Shown one piece after another: positions 33,228-46,900 of a stretch of DNA of 64,000 nucleotides. Position 1 is the stretch's first letter. Each line of letters starts with the position of its first letter. This DNA is from Pardosa pseudoannulata. Lineage: Eukaryota; Arthropoda; Arachnida; Araneae; Lycosidae. Location of the stretch: positions 90,826,560-90,890,559 of the forward strand of contig CM063507.1 in NCBI GenBank assembly GCA_032207245.1, written 5' to 3'. Both the position numbers and the translations under genes were made by a program. A model generated the notes under the pieces. It made no database searches. It worked only from the letters and a program-made list of their open reading frames with translations, and was not told the DNA's origin.

Positions 33228-33385
33228 TTGTATCTCTACGGTCTTCCTTTTTGCAACACTAGGGTTTATAAGACCGACAAGTAATTCTTAAAGCCGAACA
33301 CCAACGAACATCCATGCCACAGTGGGTATCGAATGTACGGACTCCTGTTCCTACGATCATTGACCCAACCATTGGATCAGCATTC
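33228..33385 (-). mobile_element. Decayed tRNA-SINE in the array, copy 2
   Basis: SINE body remnants (TTGCAACACTAGGGTTTATAAG, AACGAACATCCATGCC, a mutated B box near 33,325). The array flanks equal those of copies 1 and 3 (ACAACTTATGTAAACTGTCATC on the right). Confidence 0.65.
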
Positions 33386-33728
33386 AGCTCACAACTTATG
33401 TAAACTGTCATCAAAATAAAATTCCATAAATTTTAAGTGTCATTGTGTCCAAGAAATTGTCATGTCTGACAATATTGTGACTATTCGACCACCTCCAACT
33501 GAATACTTGGAACACAGCTTAAGTTGTTTAAGAAAGTTTTAAAAGTAGTTACATATGAACCAAATATCGACTGTTTAAATGAAAAGCTAAATTATCAAAA
33601 GAATTTTTTCCAGCCAAAATCCACTGCATCTACTGAATGTATAGCATACAAACAAGGAAATATTTTCAAGAATGAGACATGTCTCATCAATAGAAGAATG
33701 CCTGCAATATGGCTGCGTATTATACTCT

Positions 33729-33832
33729 CAGTTCAGGACAGTGTGAGTGAGTGTCAATCTTAATGGCGCAAAATCCAAAATAGTACATGCTGCGCTAAAG
33801 AAGTAATGTAATTTCGTAACAGTTCAGGACAG
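33729..33832 (-). mobile_element. 78-bp retro-insertion with exact 13-bp duplication
   Basis: CAGTTCAGGACAG occurs at 33,729-33,741 and 33,820-33,832 around a 78-bp insert. On the minus strand the insert ends in a GCGCCATTAAG stretch and a CACTCACTCACA tail. It is a minimal LINE or LINE-dependent tail with perfect duplication, younger than the surrounding array. Confidence 0.8.
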
Positions 33833-34834
33833 ACCACTTTCTTTTTTGTCTTCATTGAAATTTAACACAAACTGAGGAGCAAAAACTGTTTAAAAGAAGT
33901 ATCAATTTGCAACTAAACAATTTTTTTTTTTACTATTGTATGATTTATTTTTTTTTAAATTGAGTTAACAGATTAAGGTGCTTCAACGTTTTAAAGACTT
34001 AACAAATCCTACTGCTTTTTTTTACTAACTACGAATCCAAGTTGATTTCAAGGAGTTTAAAAGGAAGTTTTTTTTTTATGAATGTGTGTTTTATGTTAGG
34101 TAATTTACTGACTAAAAGCATCGTATCAAACTGAACGTCCAGGACTGTTTATGTATATTTCATTTGAAATTCACGACTAGATATTTCAGACCAAGCAAAA
34201 GTCCTTGAGTGCTTATATGCTGGATTAAATAATCTCAGCCTTTTCCTGAGGCCAACGATCACATTTACTATTCAACCTACAGGATGCAAACGAATTTTAA
34301 GTTTTCATGTATTACAATGACTAATGAACAAGAGAAATTTCCAAGTAACAGATTTTCATCAATGAAATGATTTTGGAAAACTAGAACTGTTGAGGACAGT
34401 CATAATTTTCAATTAAAAAGAAAGAAGCATCAACTTAAAAGAAGATTAAAAGGAACCGTAAGTTTTAAAACATTTAAAATATCATGGAGATGTCATCTAG
34501 TACTAAGTGTAATTGTTTCCATCCAGAGATTAGCGTGTTCATACGTCAATTGTTTAATTGCAAGATAACTCACCTTAGGAATTTTCACAAGCCATCAAAC
34601 CAATTTTTCTAAAGCCAAAAAACACCTGCAATTAATGATCAGATAGCTACGATTTACAAAAATATTCACTATGGATTCCACAGATTAATGGCAACAAAAT
34701 ATTTGGAAGTGAGTTTCTAATATAAGAACGTATAAAAAGCTAGCACAATTTCAAATTTAATGCACAGACCAAACAATTCTTTTTTTGGTATTTTTGAAAT
34801 TATTTTTTCATAAATATAAAGTTGACATAGACTA

Positions 34835-35052
34835 TGTTCTTTCTGTTTACGCTCGTAAGACGGAACTATCGCCAAATGTGGCAACCTATAAATTGTAACC
34901 CTAAAGTTCGCCTGCTGCGACAGGAGTTCTCAGCTTTTAGTTCGTTGTAAGTTTCGAGTACGTCGCATTCGGCAACTACGATAAATAAATTGAAAATTCG
35001 TATTATTTTGTAATTATTGAAAGCTCGACAGTCCATCTTAGTTAAATTAACA
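34835..35052 (+). mobile_element. LTR-like insertion in the array (tentative)
   Basis: A stretch unlike the array modules, beginning TGTTCTTTCTG and ending AATTAACA, with a TATA-like CCTATAAATTG near 34,885 and AATAAA near 34,984. The ends are LTR-like, but the flanking five bases (GACTA and ATAGT) do not match, so this stays a suggestion. Confidence 0.35.
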
Positions 35053-38000
35053 ATAGTAAATTTCACATTCAACTGTAAAATATCGAAATATATTTCCACA
35101 TTTTTTTTACATGCAAGACTAAGTCATCTAAGCAATTTTCTACATGTAAAATCTACTATAATCCATGTACACATAAAAACAACTGAGACAACATGGATTC
35201 AACAGGCTAATGAACGCCAAACATTTGTAAGAAAGATATCTCGTCAATAGAAAAATGTAAACAGGAGCAGAAAAACTAAACTCGCAGTGGAGAAGGAAAT
35301 ATTTCTCCAGTATTATACTTCAGTCATAATGAAATTATATGTAATCCAAAGACTAATGTACAAGAAAAATGTGCAAAAAAAATTGTTTTGAATAGAAGAA
35401 TAAAAAACTAGAACAATTTCAAATGCCATGTATAAGGAAAAATTTGTAGTTTTATTATTCAACATAGACTTAACAAGACAAAAGTCTGTATCTGATTGAA
35501 AGCAGTAGAATGACACAACTTGACAAATTCAGACTGCATGTCTATATCTAACCAGAGATTTCAGATAGAACAAAAAAAAAACATCAAAACATGTCAGAAT
35601 AACTCATCTTGCTAATTTTTTCCTGCAACATATCACCAAATCTATTACAGGATGCAATCAAAATATATTATGAACATTCTACAGACAGAAAATATCTGCA
35701 CGATAAAGCATTCTACAAAAACTTGCAATTCAGAATTCCAGAATCTTATCAGAAAATTTAACAAAAAATAACAAAAAAAAACATGAAATATTTTATATAA
35801 AGACTAATTCATCTTGAATTTTTTCCAGCAACAAATCTACGTAAAATAGAGGATGAACAACAAAAGTTTTTATAAAAGTTTCTACAGAAAAAACACAATA
35901 TGAAATTCTATCTAAATAAAAAAATATCATAGTTCTTTAGAGAAACAATTCTTTTTATAAAAAGTTAAACACAAAGCAGAAAAATAGCAAAGAGCACAAA
36001 TGATACAGAAAGAATACACAGGAAAGAAACATGAATAAATTACCAATAGAACATGAGAACTCAATTCAGGAGAAACAATTTTTTTTCTAAATAGAGGTAA
36101 CGCAGACTAAGAGGCATTAAATGTTTATACGTAGAACATAATCACGACTCCACAAATATTTTTTGTAACTGCCTGTGTTTCTTTTCACATACAACAAAAA
36201 CTTTTTTTATTTAAGAATAACTCAACTGAGAAACTTTCTCAATCAACCACCACCACATCTACTCAATGTATAAGATAAATTTGGAATATCTTATAAACAT
36301 GAATGTTTATGAACAGTCAAATTTTGCAAAGAAGATTTCTTATTAATGTAATACTTTATGAAATAAGCACAAACTCAATTTACATCATCCACTTTTTTAA
36401 AGTTTTAAATTTTTTTACATACAGAGTTAAGTGACTACATGATAACAATTGTGCTAAGAAAGAAGTATCAATTCATATATACACAGCTATTTTTAAACTT
36501 CTACTATTGCTATCTCAAGGTATACAAAAAGAAACAGTATCTTTAAAACTTATGTAAATTATAATGAAGTTTTATACAATTTAGAGGGCAAATAATTCCA
36601 AGACAGTCTCTTATCTGACAGTTAAAGGACCTTTCCAACTATCTCCAAATGCATGCAAAGTACACGAGTTATGTGCATTTTTGTAAATTTTTAAAAACCG
36701 ATTACACTAAAGTTCTTCAACTGCTCAAATGAAAGTCGAAATTATATCACCAATTTTCTCCAGACAACACCCAGAATCGCTACTTAATGTACAGCACAGC
36801 AACAACTAGGAATATTTCATCAACTTGGATTCTACAGTCTAACGGACACAAAACATTTGAAGAAAGACTTGGCCTTAATGGAACATTGATGAAAAATACC
36901 AGAATATTAAAATCAGACTAATTTCTTCCATTTTTCAAAAATTTTTAAAAACATAGTTTACAGATATAGGAGCACCATTTAAAAAAATTCAATCTCCACA
37001 ATTTTTTTACCAACTGCCTCTAGTTCCATATAAATGTATGCAAAATATTTGCAACTTGTGTAACTTTTCACGAAAAGGAAATTCCATAAAGTTTAAAGGC
37101 CGTTTTAATGTCTCCAGTGTTTTAACTGTATCTCATCTGAGTCGATTTTTTTTGAGTATGCCAAACACTAATTAAAATCCCTTAACTCATTACATGTTTT
37201 TAAAAATTTTTAAAAATAGATACCAGCAGAGAAACCAAAGTTGAGTTTTTAATTCAAAGACTGAGGAATTTTCTCCAGACAAGAAATATGAAATGCAGTG
37301 AAAAGAAACTGTATATTTTATGAAAGTGGTATCCGACAGGGTAATGAAATATGTGCAAGAACGAAATATGTGCAAGAAAACGATTTGTCATTTATAGAAA
37401 AATGTATGAAAACTAGCAACGTATTTATTTAAAAATAGATTCACCACAGATAAAGGAGAACCAACTGTTTAAAACAAGTAAGAATTTTGTCTCCACAAAC
37501 TGTTTACCATTTTCAGATGTTTGCATCTCGATGTCTGCAACACACTAAGAAACTTTACAACTTTTGTAAGGTTTTATTATCTTAGGTTTCACATCTTTTA
37601 AAAAGCCTGTAGATTTTTTTTAATAAAAAAAACCGTATGTATGATTTTGCGACTATAACATACAACAAAAACAACTGTATGCCTAGGACTATATGTATTT
37701 TTGTGAATTTTACGTTCAGAGATTTGAGAATAGACAAAGATCTTCATATGGGTATCTGCCAGACTAAAATTATCTGCTTTTTTCTGAAGATGACCTCTAC
37801 ACAAAATAGATGGAGACAATTTTTAGGAAGATTTTTCAATTACGGATTTCAAAGACCAAAAGACAAGAAATAGTTGTCAGAAAGAAAGTTCCTTATCAGT
37901 AGAAAAGACTAATAAAACTCAAACATTTTCAAACAGAAAATAATTCTGTCCAATATATGAAGCTTTTTTTATCATTATTGACTAAATACAGACTAATTGG

Positions 38001-38449
38001 CAACAACTGTTTAAAATCAGTGTAGAAGCAACCCTCAACAGATGTTTTTCATAATTGCTGGTGTTTCCTTCCATATATTACATATTCAAACTTCCGCATG
38101 TAAGACTCAACTTATCACAAGAAATTTTATCAATCCAACTACCAAATCTTCTAAATGTACAGAATAAAAAGAATTGTGTATGTTATTAACATGGAGTTCA
38201 AAGGCAAATGGACATTAAACATTTGCAAGAAAATTTTCTCCTTTATAGAAAAAATACGAAAATAAGCTTAATATCAAAACTAATGAACAGAACCGACACA
38301 ATCTTTTGATAATTTTTCCCAGCTAACACAGGCTAAAGATCACCAAAAACTTCAAAGAAAAACTATCAATTCACATCTTTACAATTTTTTTTGTCGCCAT
38401 TTCCAACTGATGGTATAGAACACAGGTAACACCTTCACAACTTAAATAT

Positions 38450-38622
38450 TTGTTTGTAGCACCACAGTCTACATTTTTACAACTCTAGGGTTAACAAGAC
38501 CAGAACCTCATGCCTAAATCTGATTTTGAACGCATACAACAATCCATGCAACATAGGAAGGGGAAACCAAGAACTCCATTACCGAAAATCAGCGCCCTAA
38601 CTATTAGGCCATTGTTCGTCCC
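38450..38622 (-). mobile_element. Decayed tRNA-SINE in the array, copy 3
   Basis: SINE body remnants (CACCACAGTCTACATTTTTAC, GGGTTAACAAGACC, CAGCGCCCTAAC) in the same array context as copies at 25,163 and 33,228. Confidence 0.7.
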
Positions 38623-39924
38623 ACAACTTTTGTAAATTACCATCAAAATACAACTTCCAAAATGTCAAAGGCCACATTGTTTCCTAGAAAGGATCTTTTC
38701 TCTGACAGTCTTGTGACTAATTCACCCCTTCAAACTGAAATATTCAAATTTAAGTTATTTTGCTCCCATATCATGAATTTCTACAGCCAACAACCAGTAT
38801 CTCTTCTCAAAGTATAGAATAGAATCAATCTATGAATATTTTATAACCATGGACTCCACAACTACCGGACATGAAATATTTGAAAGAAAGATTTAACAGA
38901 ACAATCCATGAAAAATATGATTATACTTAAACTTCAGGACTGGCGCATTTTTTGTATTCTTTAGAATTTAACACAAACATAGGAGCATCGACTGTTTAAC
39001 GGATGTATAAATTCTTTTCTCCACAAAAATATTTTTTACCAACAGGCACTGTTTCCATATCAGTGTATACAACAAAGGCAGCATCTTCCAAAATTTTGTA
39101 ATTTTGTTTTACAATTAGGTTACATTAGAACAATTTTTTAAAAAAAGTATGATTCCTCGAATAATTTTTCCGACAGTAACTACCATGTCAAACAGAATGC
39201 CCAGGACACAGTTTATATAAAATTTTAAAAATTTACCGGAGTTGCTAAATGTCCATGAGGAATATATATTTAATAGTATTTTAAACTTTTGTAACTTTTC
39301 CACAAAATGATATTTCCCCAAAGTTTATAAGTCATTTAATATTTCCTGTGTTTTTTGTGTATCAATTCTCAGACAATTGTGATTCTGCCAATATCTCCAA
39401 ATGAAAGCCCTGAGCTCATTTTGCCTTTATATTTCAGAAGTTTTTAAAATATATTTCTACAGATACCAAAGATCAAGTACTTAATTGAAGAACTCGGAAA
39501 TTTTCTATAGATAACTATTTCCGAAACTAAATGTACAGAAAACAAACAATTATGAATATTTTATCAACATGGATTCTAACAGGGTAATAGTATTTTCAAA
39601 AATTCGATTTCTCATTCTTAGAAAAATGAATGAGAACAAGCAATATATGAAGATCACAGGTCAGTTAAAAGAATTTTTGGATCAATTTTTTGAATTTATT
39701 TTAAGACAGAATTACGACATGCACAGAAGCACCAAAAGTTTAAAAGAAGTACGTATTTTACCTTAAAAAATTTTACCAATATCAACTGATTCCATCACAA
39801 TGTTTGCAACACATGCATCAATTTTACACCTTTTGTAAATTTTTATCATATTGTGCTCTAAATAGTTTCAAAGCCTTTAGATTTTTTTTTTAAATATGTT
39901 AGATAATTTCTGACTATAATCTAA

Positions 39925-40280
39925 TTCAACGATAACTATAAATCAGTGCGGAAGTTGGGTGTACGATGAATACGATATTAAACACCATCTCCGACAATTA
40001 GATACACGTATTCATTAGTGAAGATAGTCGACACTATAAATTAAAACTTAAACATTTAATCAGAAATAAAAGATAAGCGTGACGAAGGATCGTGCTACAG
40101 ATAGAACTGCATACGGTACACTAGATCACCGTAACAAAGCGGGGTGATTCCTTTACAAGTGAAAGTCAGTTACGGAGCCGCACCGAGATTCCAGTCAAGC
40201 TGCAACCGTGCATTATAATTCTGTCAGGTCAGGAGTTGCGATATGCGGTGATGTAATTGTTCATAGACACCGCATCAGTT
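39925..40280. other. About 350-bp insertion of unknown type in the array
   Basis: Between array motifs TTAGATAATTTCTGACTATAA and TTTTACGTTGAAAGATTCC lies GC-richer sequence (AAAGCGGGGTGATTCC, GGAGCCGCACCGAGATTCC) absent from other modules. No terminal repeats, duplication or coding frame are evident. A solo LTR or short interspersed element are possibilities. Confidence 0.4.
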
Positions 40281-40999
40281 TATAAGTGTATATGTACGTA
40301 TATAATTTTACGTTGAAAGATTCCAGACTAGAAAAAGATTTTGTAGGTATCTGGCTGACTAAATTATCCGAGCCTTTTTCTGAAGCCACAAACCAATTTT
40401 ACTCCGTATATATGATAGACAAAAATGTTGTACAGATTTTTCCAATTATGGATTCAAAAGACAAAAAAAAAACAAGAAATATTTCTCAGGGAGACGGTTT
40501 CTTATCAGTAGATCAGTTTATTAGAACTGGAACATTTTCAAACTCAGTGAATACGAAATACTCTGGCATTTTGCACCATCTGAAATATTTTATCATTATA
40601 ATCAATAAAGATATCTTATATAAACAAACTAAAAGACAACAACTGTTTCAATGTAGTATAAAATCAGAATTCAAAAATAGTTTTCCCATAATTACAACTA
40701 TTTCTTTCCAGATATTCCAGACAAGTCAAAACATATCAACAGTTTGCAGAAAGATCTTGCTAACACAGCAAGATTTGTCAACCCAACTACCAACACTTCT
40801 CAATGTACAGAATAAAAAGGAATTATGTGTATGATATTAACATCGATTAAAAAGGCTAATTAGGACATTAAATACTTGCAAGAAACAGATCTATAGAATA
40901 AATATATGAAAACAATTAGAATCAGACCAAATTTTTAGAAATTGTTTTATATTTAGAGTAAAGAGAATAATAAGCATCATCTGAAAGCATATTTTTGAA

Positions 41000-43900
41000 A
41001 GAAAGATTTTCAACTATAAAAGGATGCAGAAAAAGTTATACAAGTTTAAAATCAGCAGTCACGAATGATGAATTTTTTTTTTAAATTTGACTGCAAGCAC
41101 CAACATCTGCAAGTCAAGGACTGTTTCAATATGTATTTTATTAATATTTATGTACAGAAGTTACAGAATAAGGAAATGTTATCAAGTTTACACTTGCAGG
41201 ACTAACTCAACTATTTTCTGAAGAGAGCAACCACTTTGATTTTAATGTTCAGATACATAGTGTGTATGAATAATATCTCAATGATATTTGAAAGAATAAT
41301 AATGGAAATAATTTTGAAAGAAAGATTTTCAACAATAAATAGATGCAGGAAAAGTTGAACAAAATCAAAATAAGCAGTCATGCAAAATGAATTTTTTTTT
41401 TAAATTTGACTGCAAGCACCAACATCTGCAAGTCAAGGACTGTTTCAATATGTATTTTATTAATATTTATGTACAGAAGTTACAGAATAAGGAAATGTTA
41501 TCAAGTTTACACTTGCAGGACTAACTCAACTATTTTCTGAAGAGAGCAACCACTTTGATTTTAATGTTCAGATACATAGTGTGTATGAATAATATCTCAA
41601 TGATATTTGAAAGAATAATAATGGAAATAATTTTGAAAGAAAGATTTTCAACAATAAATAGATGCAGGAAAAGTTGAACAAAATCAAAATAAGCAGTCAT
41701 GCAAAATGAAATTTTTTTTTTAAATTTGACTGCAAGCACCAACATCTGCAAGTCAAGGACTGTTTCAATATGTATTTTATTAATATTTATGTACAGAAGT
41801 TACAGAATAAGGAAATGTTATCAAGTTTACACTTGCAGGACTAACTCAACTATTTTCTGAAGAGAGCAACCACTTTGATTTTAATGTTCAGATACATAGT
41901 GTGTATGAATAATATCTCAATGATATTTGAAAGAATAATAATGGAAATAATTTTGAAAGAAAGATTTTCAACAATAAATAGATGCAGGAAAAGTTGAACA
42001 AAATCAAAATAAGCAGTCATGCAAAATGAATTTTTTTTTTTTTTAATTTGACTGCAAGCACCAACATCTGCAAGTCAAGGACTGTTTCAATATGTATTTT
42101 ATTAATATTTATGTACAGAAGTTACAGAATAAGGAAATGTTATCAAGTTTACACTTGCAGGACTAACTCAACTATTTTCTGAAGAGAGCAACCACTTTGA
42201 TTTTAATGTTCAGATACATAGTGTGTATGAATAATATCTCAATGATATTTGAAAGAATAATAATGGAAATAATTTTGAAAGAAAGATTTTCAACAATAAA
42301 TAGATGCAGGAAAAGTTGAACAAAATCAAAATAAGCAGTCATGCAAAATGAATTTTTTTTTTTTTAATTTGACTGCAAGCACCAACATCTGCAAGTCAAG
42401 GACTGTTTCAATATGTATTTTATTAATATTTATGTACAGAAGTTACAGAATAAGGAAATGTTATCAAGTTTACACTTGCAGGACTAACTCAACTATTTTC
42501 TGAAGAGAGCAACCACTTTGATTTTAATGTTCAGATACATAGTGTGTATGAATAATATCTCAATGATATTTGAAAGAATAATAATGGAAATAATTTTGAA
42601 AGAAAGATTTTCAACAATAAATAGATGCAGGAAAAGTTGAACAAAATCAAAATAAGCAGTCATGCAAAATGAATTTTTTTTTTTAAATTTGACTGCAAGC
42701 ACCAACATCTGCAAGTCAAGGACTGTTTCAATATGTATTTTATTAATATTTATGTACAGAAGTTACAGAATAAGGAAATGTTATCAAGTTTACACTTGCA
42801 GGACTAACTCAACTATTTTCTGAAGAGAGCAACCACTTTGATTTTAATGTTCAGATACATAGTGTGTATGAATAATATCTCAATGATATTTGAAAGAATA
42901 ATAATGGAAATAATTTTGAAAGAAAGATTTTCAACAATAAATAGATGCAGGAAAAGTTGAACAAAATCAAAATAAGCAGTCATGCAAAATGAATTTTTTT
43001 TTTTTTAATTTGACTGCAAGCACCAACATCTGCAAGTCAAGGACTGTTTCAATATGTATTTTATTAATATTTATGTACAGAAGTTACAGAATAAGGAAAT
43101 GTTATCAAGTTTACACTTGCAGGACTAACTCAACTATTTTCTGAAGAGAGCAACCACTTTGATTTTAATGTTCAGATACATAGTGTGTATGAATAATATC
43201 TCAATGATATTTGAAAGAATAATAATGGAAATAATTTTGAAAGAAAGATTTTCAACAATAAATAGATGCAGGAAAAGTTGAACAAAATCAAAATAAGCAG
43301 TCATGCAAAATGAATTTTTTTTTTAAATTTGACTGCAAGCACCAACATCTGCAAGTCAAGGACTGTTTCAATATGTATTTTATTAATATTTATGTACAGA
43401 AGTTACAGAATAAGGAAATGTTATCAAGTTTACACTTGCAGGACTAACTCAACTATTTTCTGAAGAGAGCAACCACTTTGATTTTAATGTTCAGATACAT
43501 AGTGTGTATGAATAATATCTCAATGATATTTGAAAGAATAATAATGGAAATAATTTTGAAAGAAAGATTTTCAACAATAAATAGATGCAGGAAAAGTTGA
43601 ACAAAATCAAAATAAGCAGTCATGCAAAATGAAGTTTTTTTTTTTTTAAATTTGACTGCAAGCACCAACATCTGCAAGTCAAGGACTGTTTCAATATGTA
43701 TTTTATTAATATTTATGTACAGAAGTTACAGAATAAGGAAATGTTATCAAGTTTACACTTGCAGGACTAACTCAACTATTTTCTGAAGAGAGCAACCACT
43801 TTGATTTTAATGTTCAGATACATAGTGTGTATGAATAATATCTCAATGATATTTGAAAGAATAATAATGGAAATAATTTTGAAAGAAAGATTTTCAACAA

Positions 43901-46900
43901 TAAATAGATGCAGGAAAATTTGAACAAAATCAAAATAAGCAGTCATGCAAAATGAATTTTTTTTTTTTAAATTTGACTGCAAGCACCAACATCTGCAAGT
44001 CAAGGACTGTTTCAATATGTATTTTATTAATATTTATGTACAGAAGTTACAGAATAAGGAAATGTTATCAAGTTTACACTTGCAGGACTAACTCAACTAT
44101 TTTCTGAAGAGAGCAACCACTTTGATTTTAATGTTCAGATACATAGTGTGTATGAATAATATCTCAATGATATTTGAAAGAATAATAATGGAAATAATTT
44201 TGAAAGAAAGATTTTCAACAATAAATAGATGCAGGAAAAGTTGAACAAAATCAAAATAAGCAGTCATGCAAAATGAATTTTTTTTTTTTTTAAATTTGAC
44301 TGCAAGCACCAACATCTGCAAGTCAAGGACTGTTTCAATATGTATTTTATTAATATTTATGTACAGAAGTTACAGAATAAGGAAATGTTATCAAGTTTAC
44401 ACTTGCAGGACTAACTCAACTATTTTCTGAAGAGAGCAACCACTTTGATTTTAATGTTCAGATACATAGTGTGTATGAATAATATCTCAATGATATTTGA
44501 AAGAATAATAATGGAAATAATTTTGAAAGAAAGATTTTCAACAATAAATAGATGCAGGAAAAGTTGAACAAAATCAAAATAAGCAGTCATGCAAAATGAA
44601 TTTTTTTTTTTTTAATTTGACTGCAAGCACCAACATCTGCAAGTCAAGGACTGTTTCAATATGTATTTTATTAATATTTATGTACAGAAGTTACAGAATA
44701 AGGAAATGTTATCAAGTTTACACTTGCAGGACTAACTCAACTATTTTCTGAAGAGAGCAACCACTTTGATTTTAATGTTCAGATACATAGTGTGTATGAA
44801 TAATATCTCAATGATATTTGAAAGAATAATAATGGAAATAATTTTGAAAGAAAGATTTTCAACAATAAATAGATGCAGGAAAAGTTGAACAAAATCAAAA
44901 TAAGCAGTCATGCAAAATGAATTTTTTTTTTTTTAATTTGACTGCAAGCACCAACATCTGCAAGTCAAGGACTGTTTCAATATGTATTTTATTAATATTT
45001 ATGTACAGAAGTTACAGAATAAGGAAATGTTATCAAGTTTACACTTGCAGGACTAACTCAACTATTTTCTGAAGAGAGCAACCACTTTGATTTTAATGTT
45101 CAGATACATAGTGTGTATGAATAATATCTCAATGATATTTGAAAGAATAATAATGGAAATAATTTTGAAAGAAAGATTTTCAACAATAAATAGATGCAGG
45201 AAAAAGTTGAACAAAATCAAAATAAGCAGTCATGCAAAATGAATTTTTTTTTTTTTAATTTGACTGCAAGCACCAACATCTGCAAGTCAAGGACTGTTTC
45301 AATATGTATTTTATTAATATTTATGTACAGAAGTTACAGAATAAGGAAATGTTATCAAGTTTACACTTGCAGGACTAACTCAACTATTTTCTGAAGAGAG
45401 CAACCACTTTGATTTTAATGTTCAGATACATAGTGTGTATGAATAATATCTCAATGATATTTGAAAGAATAATAATGGAAATAATTTTGAAAGAAAGATT
45501 TTCAACAATAAATAGATGCAGGAAAAGTTGAACAAAATCAAAATAAGCAGTCATGCAAAATGAATTTTTTTTTTTTTAATTTGACTGCAAGCACCAACAT
45601 CTGCAAGTCAAGGACTGTTTCAATATGTATTTTATTAATATTTATGTACAGAAGTTACAGAATAAGGAAATGTTATCAAGTTTACACTTGCAGGACTAAC
45701 TCAACTAATTTTCTGAAGAGAGCAACCACTTTGATTTTAATGTTCAGATACATAGTGTGTATGAATAATATCTCAATGATATTTGAAAGAATAATAATGG
45801 AAATAATTTTGAAAGAAAGATTTTCAACAATAAATAGATGCAGGAAAAGTTGAACAAAATCAAAATAAGCAGTCATGCAAAATGAATTTTTTTTTTTTAA
45901 TTTGACTGCAAGCACCAACATCTGCAAGTCAAGGACTGTTTCAATATGTATTTTATTAATATTTATGTACAGAAGTTACAGAATAAGGTATGTTATCAAA
46001 GGTTGCACTAGTCGTTGGATGGAGGAGGGGCATGCCTGACATAAGGCTGCCGTCCGGCAGAGCGCGTGGACGACGCCCCTCCACACCCTCTCGGTTAGCG
46101 CGCGAGTTTGATATCGCTCGCGTGCGCGTCCTAATTCCGCTTATGCCGGCTGCTGCTCCTGCGTCCCTTACCCTCCCTCCCTCTCTCTCTCTCTCTCCGC
46201 ACTATCGCAGACTAACTCAACATTTTCTGAAGAGAGCAACCACTTTGATTTTAATGTTCAGATACATAGTGTGTATGAATAATATCTCAATGATATTTGA
46301 AAGAATAATAATGGAAATAATTTTGAAAGAAAGATTTTCAACAATAAATAGATGCAGGAAAAGTTGAACAAAATCAAAATAAGCAGTCATGCAAAATGAA
46401 TTTTTTTTTTTTTAATTTGACTGCAAGCACCAACATCTGCAAGTCAAGGACTGTTTCAATATGTATTTTATTAATATTTATGTACAGAAGTTACAGAATA
46501 AGGAAATGTTATCAAGTTTACACTTGCAGGACTAACTCAACTATTTTCTGAAGAGAGCAACCACTTTGATTTTAATGTTCAGATACATAGTGTGTATGAA
46601 TAATATCTCAATGATATTTGAAAGAATAATAATGGAAATAATTTTGAAAGAAAGATTTTCAACAATAAATAGATGCAGGAAAAGTTGAACAAAATCAAAA
46701 TAAGCAGTCATGCAAAATGAATTTTTTTTTTTTTAATTTGACTGCAAGCACCAACATCTGCAAGTCAAGGACTGTTTCAATATGTATTTTATTAATATTT
46801 ATGTACAGAAGTTACAGAATAAGGAAATGTTATCAAGTTTACACTTGCAGGACTAACTCAACTATTTTCTGAAGAGAGCAACCACTTTGATTTTAATGTT

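Larger units (their letters stand above)
24205..40999. repeat. Ancient degenerate tandem array, module about 330 bp
   Basis: Recurring motifs return every 310-380 bases: TCTACTCAATGTATAG-like, ATTTTATCAACATGGATTCC-like, CTAATGGACAAGAAATATTT-like, GATTTCTCATCAATAGAAAA-like and AACAATTTCAAACTCAATG-like. Clear examples lie at 24,880, 25,530, 26,160, 32,530, 32,910, 33,630, 36,250, 38,140 and 40,790. Module copies are much diverged. There is also higher-order repetition: a segment of about 1 kb starting near 24,210 recurs at about 32,220, 37,490 and in part 39,760. Insertions described separately break the array. No coding sequence of its own is supported. Confidence 0.75.

Noticed and set aside
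40286..40834. 182-residue plus-strand frame
   Set aside because: The DNA is ordinary degenerate array module sequence; the frame has no motif and is not open in sister modules.
45990..46367. 125-residue plus-strand frame with a GC-rich start
   Set aside because: It is the GC-rich insert fused by chance to satellite sequence, with no domain or conserved start.
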